Positions 5,491-10,409 of a DNA stretch of 10,409 nt are shown one piece after another (position 1 is the stretch's first letter; every line of letters starts with the position of its first letter). The translations under genes were made by a program, and so were the position numbers. The notes beneath the pieces are model-generated. The model saw only the letters and a list, made by a program, of their open reading frames with translations, was not told the DNA's origin and did no database searches. This DNA is from Phil1 sp964487565 (GTDB taxonomy: Bacteria > Bacillota > Clostridia > Christensenellales > CAG-138): contig CAZARN010000029.1 of NCBI GenBank assembly GCA_964487565.1, positions 1 to 10,409 on the forward strand, read 5' to 3'.

Positions 5491-7005
5491 ATGGACGAAA
5501 CCAATATCACAAACAATGCGGAGCATGAGCTTTCCGAAGCGGATATCAACGAGCTGCTTCAGGTCAGGCGGGACAAGCTGCGCGCGCTCCAGGAGGAAGG
5601 ACACGATCCTTTTGAGATCGTCAAGTTCGACAGGGATCATTACAGCGCCGAAATAATCGAAGGATTCGACGCGCTTGAAGGCAAGGCCGTGACCGTTGCC
5701 GGGCGCATGATGAGCAAGCGCATAATGGGCAAGGCAAGCTTCGCGCACATCCTCGACTATAAGGGCGACATCCAGATCTACGTCAAAAAGGACGATGTCG
5801 GCGAGGAAGCTTACGCCGCCTTCAAAACGATGGATATCGGCGATATTCTGGGCGTTACCGGCGCGGTGTTCAAAACGCGCACCGGCGAGGTGTCGATCCA
5901 CGCAACGCGCGTAACGCTCCTTTCAAAGTCCCTGCGTCCGCTGCCGGAGAAATTCCACGGTCTTCGCGATCCGGAGCTTCGTTACCGTCAGCGTTATGTG
6001 GATCTCATCGTCAACCCCGAGGTGCGCGATACCTTCATCAAGCGCGCGAAGATAGAAGCGGAGATCAGGCGCTATCTGAATTCGGAGGATTTCATCGAGG
6101 TGGAAACTCCGGTTTTGAGCGCGACCGCCTCCGGCGCTTCCGCGCGTCCGTTCATAACCCATCACAACACGCTCGATATCGACATGTACCTTCGCATCGC
6201 GACGGAGCTTCATCTCAAGCGCTGCATCGTCGGCGGACTTGAGCGCGTGTATGAGATCGGCCGCCTTTTCCGCAACGAAGGGATGGACGCGACCCACAAT
6301 CCGGAGTTCACAACCATCGAAATATATCAGGCGTATACCGATTATCACGGCATGATGGCGCTTTGCGAAGAGATCTTCGCCCGCTGCTGCCGTCTTGTCA
6401 ACGACGGCAAGACCGTTGTGCAATACGCCGGCCTTGAGATCGACCTTACGCCCCCGTTTGCCCGCCTCACCATGAACGACGCCGTGAAGCAATACGCGAA
6501 CGCGGATTTCATGGGCTGCAAAACCGATGAGGAGGCTCGCGCGCTCGCAAAATCCATCCATGTGGATTGCGATGACAAAACGGCCACAAAGGGCAAGCTG
6601 CTCGCCCTCGCCTTCGATCAGTTCGTTGAAGACCGGCTCGTTCAGCCCACCTTTGTGATAGACTACCCCGTGGAAAACTCCCCGCTCACCAAGCGTAAGC
6701 CCGGCGTTCCCGGCATAACCGAGCGCTTTGAGCTTTTCATCGCCGGTCATGAGTATGCAAACGCCTTCTCGGAGCTCAACGATCCCATCGACCAGCGCGG
6801 CCGCTTCATGCAGCAGGCAAGCGAGCGCGCCAAGGGCGACGACGAGGCCATGATGATCGACGAGGATTTCTGTATGGCGCTTGAATACGGTATGCCCCCG
6901 ACGGGCGGTATAGGCATCGGCATAGACCGCATGGTCATGCTCCTCACGGGCGAAACCAGCATACGCGACGTGCTGCTCTTCCCCACGATGAAGCCGATAG
7001 ACTGA
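5491..7005 (+). CDS. lysS: Lysyl-tRNA synthetase, class II
   Basis: LysS activates lysine with ATP and attaches it to tRNA-Lys in the cytoplasm. The 504-residue protein has a charged N-terminal helix (about 12-40), an OB-fold anticodon-binding domain (about 65-145, including 'VAGRMMSKRIMGKASF'), and the class II catalytic core. Motif 1 leads into 'VETPVLSATASGASARPF' (204-221), motif 2 is 'RLFRNEGMDATHNPEF' (258-273), and motif 3 is 'GIGIGIDRMVMLLTG' (473-487) with Arg480, followed by 'SIRDVLLFP'. All signatures are intact and the length is normal. A GGGGAGA site precedes the ATG by 6 nt. It is the second gene of the greA-lysS operon and ends before a strong terminator at 7033-7062. Confidence 0.98.
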   Translation: MDETNITNNAEHELSEADINELLQVRRDKLRALQEEGHDPFEIVKFDRDHYSAEIIEGFDALEGKAVTVAGRMMSKRIMGKASFAHILDYKGDIQIYVKKDDVGEEAYAAFKTMDIGDILGVTGAVFKTRTGEVSIHATRVTLLSKSLRPLPEKFHGLRDPELRYRQRYVDLIVNPEVRDTFIKRAKIEAEIRRYLNSEDFIEVETPVLSATASGASARPFITHHNTLDIDMYLRIATELHLKRCIVGGLERVYEIGRLFRNEGMDATHNPEFTTIEIYQAYTDYHGMMALCEEIFARCCRLVNDGKTVVQYAGLEIDLTPPFARLTMNDAVKQYANADFMGCKTDEEARALAKSIHVDCDDKTATKGKLLALAFDQFVEDRLVQPTFVIDYPVENSPLTKRKPGVPGITERFELFIAGHEYANAFSELNDPIDQRGRFMQQASERAKGDDEAMMIDEDFCMALEYGMPPTGGIGIGIDRMVMLLTGETSIRDVLLFPTMKPID

Positions 7006-7032
7006 AATCCGCGCAAGTTAGCATGAGTCGAC

Positions 7033-7062
7033 AGCCCGCTGAGAAATCAGTGGGCTTTTTTT
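7033..7062 (+). terminator. Intrinsic terminator after lysS
   Basis: A 10-bp stem (7033-7042 with 7047-7056, including one G-U pair) is closed by a GAAA tetraloop and followed by seven T residues. It begins 28 nt after the lysS stop codon and separates the greA-lysS operon from the gcv operon. Confidence 0.93.
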
Positions 7063-7171
7063 GTTGCCGGAATGAATTATGCCTGCCGTTTCCCGCGCGC
7101 CGCGACGCTTATTCCCATGCGCTCTGCTGTCGTGTCCACGGTTGTAAAACATTTGTCCATATAAGAAAAAT

Positions 7172-7184
7172 TGTATGTGATACA
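7172..7184 (+). promoter_or_regulatory. Candidate operator upstream of the gcv promoter
   Basis: TGTAT-GTG-ATACA is a short dyad flanked by A and T runs (AAAAAT on the left, ATTTTT on the right). Its centre is about 53 nt upstream of the -10 box of the candidate gcv promoter, where an activator could bind. Dyads of this general type are used by several regulator families, but I cannot assign one. The left arm AATTGTAT and the AT-rich surroundings could also make it a chance match. Confidence 0.25.
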
Positions 7185-7207
7185 TATGATTTTTAGTGGA
7201 TCACGGC

Positions 7208-7236
7208 TTTATAAAACGCTCGTATTGCGATATAAT
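7208..7236 (+). promoter_or_regulatory. Candidate promoter of the gcv operon
   Basis: A perfect -10 box TATAAT (7231-7236) is preceded at 17 nt by a weak -35 box TTTATA (7208-7213). Transcription would start near 7243, 34 nt before the TTG start of gcvT. A weak -35 with a perfect -10 is compatible with activator-dependent control, but that is inference. Confidence 0.5.
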
Positions 7237-7263
7237 GTACGCGGTATGGAAACACATTAAATC

Positions 7264-7279
7264 GGAGGTGCCAAAATTG
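7264..7279 (+). promoter_or_regulatory. Ribosome binding site that fixes a TTG start for gcvT
   Basis: GGAGG (7264-7268) is followed after 8 nt by TTG (7277-7279). The reading frame is open back to an ATG at 7196, but that ATG lies upstream of the candidate promoter, has no ribosome binding site, and would add 27 residues absent from GcvT proteins. Confidence 0.8.
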
Positions 7280-8344
7280 GAAGAGCTAAAAAAAACGCCG
7301 CTTTATGAAACGCATATCGCGCTGGGCGGCCGCATGGTCGATTTCGGCGGCTGGGCGCTGCCCGTGCAGTACAAAAGCATTGTTGAAGAACACAAGGCCG
7401 TGCGTGAGAACGCCGGACTGTTCGATGTTTCACACATGGGCGAGGCCCGCATAACCGGCAAGGATGCGTTCGCCTATCTTCAGAAGATCCTCACAAACGA
7501 TATCACCACCATGACGCCCGGCCGCTGCCGCTATTCCATGATGTGCTATGAAAACGGCGGCACCGTGGACGACGTACTCGTTTATAAGTATTCGGACGAG
7601 GATTATCTTCTCGTCATCAACGCCGGCAACACCGCGAAGGATATCGACTGGTTCAACAAGAACAAGTTCGGCGACGTCGTCGTCACCGATGAAAGCCCCC
7701 TCTGGGCGCAGCTCGCGCTCCAGGGACCGAAGTTCACCGATGTGCTGGAGCGCGCAGGCGTTGCGGGCGAGCTTCCGCAGAAGAACTATACTTTCGTTGC
7801 GCAAACCTCCGTTGCCGGGATCAAGTGCACGGTCTCCCGCACGGGTTATACGGGTGAGGACGGCGTCGAGCTTTACTGCAAGGCGTCCGACGGCCCCGCC
7901 CTGCATGCCGCGCTCGTCAAGGCCGGCGCGCTGCCCTGCGCCCTCGGCGCGCGCGACACGCTGCGTTTTGAAGCCGGTATGCCGCTTTACGGGCACGAGA
8001 TGAACGAAACCGTTACCCCGATGGAAGTCGGCATAGGATTCGCCGTCAAAATGAACAAGCCTGATTTCATCGGCAAGGCCGCGCTTGCGGAACGTGTGAA
8101 ACGCGCCCGCATCGGTCTTAAGCTGACGGAGCGCGGCATAATGCGCGAGCATTGCGACGTGTTCTGCGACGGCAGGCTTGTCGGACATGTCACCTCCGGA
8201 ATGCCCGTTCCCACGCTCGACGGAAGCTGGGCCATGGCGCTCGTTGATATCGAGTACGCCGAAAAGCCGGAGTTTGAGGTGGATGTGCGCGGCAAGAAGC
8301 TCAAGGCCATGCGCGTTGAAATACCTTTTTACAAGAGAAGCTGA
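7277..8344 (+). CDS. gcvT: Aminomethyltransferase, T protein of the glycine cleavage system
   Basis: GcvT takes the aminomethyl group held on the lipoyl arm of GcvH, releases ammonia and forms 5,10-methylene-tetrahydrofolate. From the TTG start it has 355 residues, slightly shorter than the usual 360-370. The start 'MEELKKTPLY' and 'GGRMVDFGGWALPVQY' (17-32) match the family. The folate-binding core includes 'LFDVSHMGE' (48-56), 'NGGTVDDVLVY' (93-103) with the conserved Asp98-Asp99 pair, 'SRTGYTGEDGVEL' (187-199) and 'GARDTLRFEAGMPLYGHEM' (224-242). The C-terminal barrel domain (about 275-355) contains 'GHVTSGMPVPTL'. It is the first gene of a gcvT-H-PA-PB operon. The gap to gcvH is 36 nt with no terminator. 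Confidence 0.96.
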   Translation: MEELKKTPLYETHIALGGRMVDFGGWALPVQYKSIVEEHKAVRENAGLFDVSHMGEARITGKDAFAYLQKILTNDITTMTPGRCRYSMMCYENGGTVDDVLVYKYSDEDYLLVINAGNTAKDIDWFNKNKFGDVVVTDESPLWAQLALQGPKFTDVLERAGVAGELPQKNYTFVAQTSVAGIKCTVSRTGYTGEDGVELYCKASDGPALHAALVKAGALPCALGARDTLRFEAGMPLYGHEMNETVTPMEVGIGFAVKMNKPDFIGKAALAERVKRARIGLKLTERGIMREHCDVFCDGRLVGHVTSGMPVPTLDGSWAMALVDIEYAEKPEFEVDVRGKKLKAMRVEIPFYKRS

Positions 8345-8380
8345 AAAACATATAAACAATATTTTAGGAGGATATCCGTT

Positions 8381-8758
8381 ATGACACCCAATGACCGTAA
8401 ATATTCACGCGACCACGAGTGGGTACTCATGGATGGCAAGCTTGCCCGTATAGGCATCACCGACCACGCGCAGGACGCGCTTGGCGACATCGTGTTCGTG
8501 GATCTGCCCAATGTGGGGGACAGCTTCAGCGCCGGCGATTCTTTTGCCGCGGTTGAAAGCGTCAAGGCCGCAAGCGACATATATACCCCCGTCGGCGGCA
8601 AGGTGACCGAGGTCAACGAAGCGCTGGCCGACGCGCCGGAATCCATCAATGCCGATCCTTACGGCGCGTTCATCGCCGTCATCGAGGTCAGCGAGATCGA
8701 CGAGGCTTCCCTCATGAGCGCCGCCGAATATGATGCGTTCGTTGCAAGCGAAGGCTGA
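8381..8758 (+). CDS. gcvH: Glycine cleavage system H protein
   Basis: GcvH is the small lipoyl carrier that shuttles the aminomethyl intermediate between the P, T and L proteins. At 125 residues it has normal length. 'YSRDHEWV' (8-15), 'GITDHAQDALGDIVFVDLP' (25-43) and 'VESVKAASDIYTPVGG' (58-73) are typical, with Lys62 as the predicted lipoylation site. The C-terminal 'DPYGAF' (about 92-97) has Ala-Phe where many H proteins have a Trp after the Gly, a minor variation. The ribosome binding site AGGAGG is perfect, 9 nt from the ATG, fitting high expression of the carrier subunit. gcvPA begins 9 nt after its stop. Confidence 0.97.
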   Translation: MTPNDRKYSRDHEWVLMDGKLARIGITDHAQDALGDIVFVDLPNVGDSFSAGDSFAAVESVKAASDIYTPVGGKVTEVNEALADAPESINADPYGAFIAVIEVSEIDEASLMSAAEYDAFVASEG

Positions 8759-8767
8759 GGCGCAGAT

Positions 8768-10108
8768 ATGAGGACCTATGTTCCCAACACTCCGGAAGAA
8801 CAGGAGGCCATGCTCGACGCCCTTGGGCTCGACTGCATGGAAGACCTGTATTCCGACATACCCGAGCAGGTTCGCTTCAAAAAGCTCATCGATCTGCCGG
8901 AAGGTATGAGTGAAACCGAAGTGCGCCGCGTGTTCGCCTCCCTCGCCGGACAGAACAACACCGCGCTTTCCGTTTTCCGCGGCGCGGGCGCGTATAACCA
9001 TTATATCCCCTCCGCGGTGCCTCAGCTTGCCATGCGCAGCGAGTTTTATACCGCCTACACCCCGTATCAGGCGGAAATGAGCCAGGGCATGCTGCAAAGC
9101 ATATTCGAGTTTCAAAGCATGATCTGCGCCCTCACCGGGCTTGATGTTTCAAACGCCTCCGTATACGACGGGCCTTCCGCCGCGGCCGAGGCCATGCACA
9201 TGATCGCCGATGTGAAGCGCAAAAACAAAGTGCTTTACAGCGCGGGGCTCCATCCTGATGTTGTGGCGGTGCTCAAAACCTACGCCCGCTTCTCAAATAC
9301 GGAGCTTTGCGAGATACCTCTCACCCAAAGCGGCACGACAGATGCAGCGGCGCTTGCCGCCGCGATGGTAAACGCCGCGGGCTTCATCGCGCCCGAAACC
9401 AATTTCTTCGGCTGCGTTGAGGATATAAAGGCGCTTGCGGACGCCACCCATGCCGCAGGCGGTCTGTTTGTCGCCTATGTTTATCCGCACTCTCTCGGCG
9501 TGCTTGCGCGTCCGGGCGACCTCGGCGCGGATGTGGCCGTCGGCGACGGACAGTCCCTGGGTCTGCCGCTCGCGTTCGGCGGCCCGTATGTGGGCTTCAT
9601 GGCCGCAACGCAAAAGCTCATGCGCAATCTGCCGGGCCGCATCGTCGGCGAAACGGCCGATACCGAGGGCAACCGCGTTTTCGTGCTTACCCTTCAGGCG
9701 CGCGAGCAGCATATACGCCGCGAAAAGGCAAGCTCGAACATCTGCTCGAACCAATCCCTCTGCGCGGTGATGAACACGATCTACCTCTCCCTCATGGGCC
9801 CCGCGGGTATAAGGGAAGCCGCCGAGCAATCCATGCAGAAGGCGCATTATCTCGCCGACGGCATGGCGCAAATAAAGGGCATTCGTCTGCGCTATCCTCA
9901 AACGCCGTTCTTCAACGAGTTCACCGTGGATTACGACAAGGATGCTTCCGTCGTCAACGCGATACTGAAGGATCGCGGGATAATGGGCGGACTGAGGCTC
10001 AATCGCCTTATCGACGGCGACGCGGGCGCGCTTTGGTGCGCGACGGAGATGAACACGCGCGAGGAGATCGATACCGTCCTTGCCGTGCTTGAGGAGGTGT
10101 TCAAATGA
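8768..10108 (+). CDS. gcvPA: Glycine dehydrogenase (decarboxylating) subunit 1
   Basis: This 446-residue protein is the N-terminal half of the split P protein, which with GcvPB decarboxylates glycine and transfers the aminomethyl group to GcvH. Family signatures include the start 'MRTYVPNTPEEQEAML', 'FRGAGAYNHYIPSAVP' (70-85), 'SEFYTAYTPYQAEMSQG' (91-107) and 'SVYDGPSAAAEA' (131-142). The fold is that of PLP-dependent type I enzymes, but the PLP lysine belongs to the second subunit. Length is typical (about 440-450). The ATG follows gcvH by 9 nt with only a weak GAGG-like site, which suggests coupling. Its last codons contain the ribosome binding site of gcvPB, and its TGA overlaps the gcvPB ATG. 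Confidence 0.97.
   Translation: MRTYVPNTPEEQEAMLDALGLDCMEDLYSDIPEQVRFKKLIDLPEGMSETEVRRVFASLAGQNNTALSVFRGAGAYNHYIPSAVPQLAMRSEFYTAYTPYQAEMSQGMLQSIFEFQSMICALTGLDVSNASVYDGPSAAAEAMHMIADVKRKNKVLYSAGLHPDVVAVLKTYARFSNTELCEIPLTQSGTTDAAALAAAMVNAAGFIAPETNFFGCVEDIKALADATHAAGGLFVAYVYPHSLGVLARPGDLGADVAVGDGQSLGLPLAFGGPYVGFMAATQKLMRNLPGRIVGETADTEGNRVFVLTLQAREQHIRREKASSNICSNQSLCAVMNTIYLSLMGPAGIREAAEQSMQKAHYLADGMAQIKGIRLRYPQTPFFNEFTVDYDKDASVVNAILKDRGIMGGLRLNRLIDGDAGALWCATEMNTREEIDTVLAVLEEVFK
10091..10107 (+). promoter_or_regulatory. Strong ribosome binding site for gcvPB inside the end of gcvPA
   Basis: GAGGAGGTG (10091-10099) closely matches the anti-Shine-Dalgarno sequence and lies 5 nt before the ATG at 10105. 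The bases also encode Glu-Glu-Val near the C-terminus of GcvPA. This explains how the second subunit can be made in step with the first. Confidence 0.8.
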
Positions 10109-10409
10109 GCCGTTCAAGTTATCCGCTTATATTTGAGCGCACGAAGCCCGGCCGCCGCGGCTATGACCTGCCGAAGATGGATGTGCCCGTGCTCGACGCG
10201 CTTTTGCCGAAAAACCTTATGGCCACGGCTGCGCTTCCGCTGCCCGAGGTCGCGGAGGTTGACGTCGTGCGCCATTATGTGAACCTTTCACGCCGCAATT
10301 TCGGCGTGGACAACGGATTTTATCCGCTTGGTTCCTGCACGATGAAATACAACCCCAAGATCAACGAGGAGATCGCGACGATTTTTGACGATTTGCATCC
10401 TTACCTGCC
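10105..10409 (+). CDS. gcvPB: Glycine dehydrogenase (decarboxylating) subunit 2, 5' part only
   Basis: The gene starts with an ATGA overlap with gcvPA and runs off the right edge. The visible 101 residues are the N-terminus of GcvPB, usually about 480-500 residues. They include 'FERTKPGRRGYDLP' (10-23), 'HYVNLSRRNFGVDNGFYPLG' (57-76) and 'SCTMKYNPKINEE' (77-89), all strong family signatures. The PLP-binding lysine lies further downstream and cannot be checked. GcvPB carries the PLP cofactor and forms an alpha2-beta2 complex with GcvPA. Reading is open to the edge with no stop. Confidence 0.95.
   Translation, partial: MSRSSYPLIFERTKPGRRGYDLPKMDVPVLDALLPKNLMATAALPLPEVAEVDVVRHYVNLSRRNFGVDNGFYPLGSCTMKYNPKINEEIATIFDDLHPYL

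Noticed and set aside
5923..6750. Minus-strand open frame of 275 codons within lysS
   Set aside because: It lies opposite the well-conserved LysS catalytic core, has no family signature, and is explained by codon bias of lysS.
7063..7160. Possible small gene or regulatory RNA between the lysS terminator and the gcv promoter
   Set aside because: No supported frame, no stable hairpin series and no known RNA motif could be seen.
7430..8359. Minus-strand open frame of 309 codons covering most of gcvT
   Set aside because: Shadow of gcvT; its protein lacks recognisable motifs and no promoter or ribosome binding site supports it.
8405..9115. Minus-strand open frame of 236 codons across gcvH and gcvPA
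   Set aside because: It spans two conserved genes on the other strand, which a real gene would rarely do; composition is that of a shadow frame.
9293..10117. Minus-strand open frame of 274 codons within gcvPA
   Set aside because: Antisense to a strongly conserved gene, rich in Arg, His and Ala, without motifs.

Overview
The window looks like chromosomal DNA from a fairly GC-rich member of the Clostridia (Firmicutes), probably a gut or other anaerobic species. The reasons are strong GGAGG ribosome binding sites, a TTG start, lipoproteins with short MKKLFA-type signal peptides, a clostridial-style RCC1/dockerin/sortase surface protein, the dus-greA-lysS gene order, and a two-subunit (GcvPA/GcvPB) glycine decarboxylase. 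No mobile element, CRISPR array or tRNA gene was seen. Codon and base use look uniform, so there is no clear sign of recent transfer.

Left part (1-3086, minus strand). At the very edge is a strong promoter pointing out of the window, followed by a leader motif typical of clostridial rRNA operons, so an rRNA operon probably lies just to the left. Next come two separately terminated lipoprotein genes. One encodes a small unknown lipoprotein of 160 residues. The other encodes a 708-residue lipoprotein that combines a seven-repeat RCC1-like propeller, a dockerin-like segment and a complete class B sortase domain with its His, Cys and Arg. That fusion is the most unusual item in the window.

Middle part (3087-7062, plus strand). 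A divergent intergenic region with candidate promoters both ways drives a small single-pass membrane protein of unknown function, overlapped by 8 nt by a tRNA-dihydrouridine synthase gene (dus). A promoter with perfect consensus -35 and -10 boxes overlaps the dus stop codon and drives greA-lysS, which ends at a clear intrinsic terminator. These are translation and transcription housekeeping genes.

Right part (7063-10409, plus strand). A glycine cleavage operon, gcvT-gcvH-gcvPA-gcvPB, runs off the right edge inside gcvPB. GcvPA/GcvPB (P protein) decarboxylate glycine and load the aminomethyl group on the lipoyl arm of GcvH; GcvT passes the one-carbon unit to tetrahydrofolate. The L protein is not in the window. 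No glycine riboswitch is recognisable upstream, but a small dyad sits upstream of the candidate promoter. gcvT most likely starts at a TTG codon.
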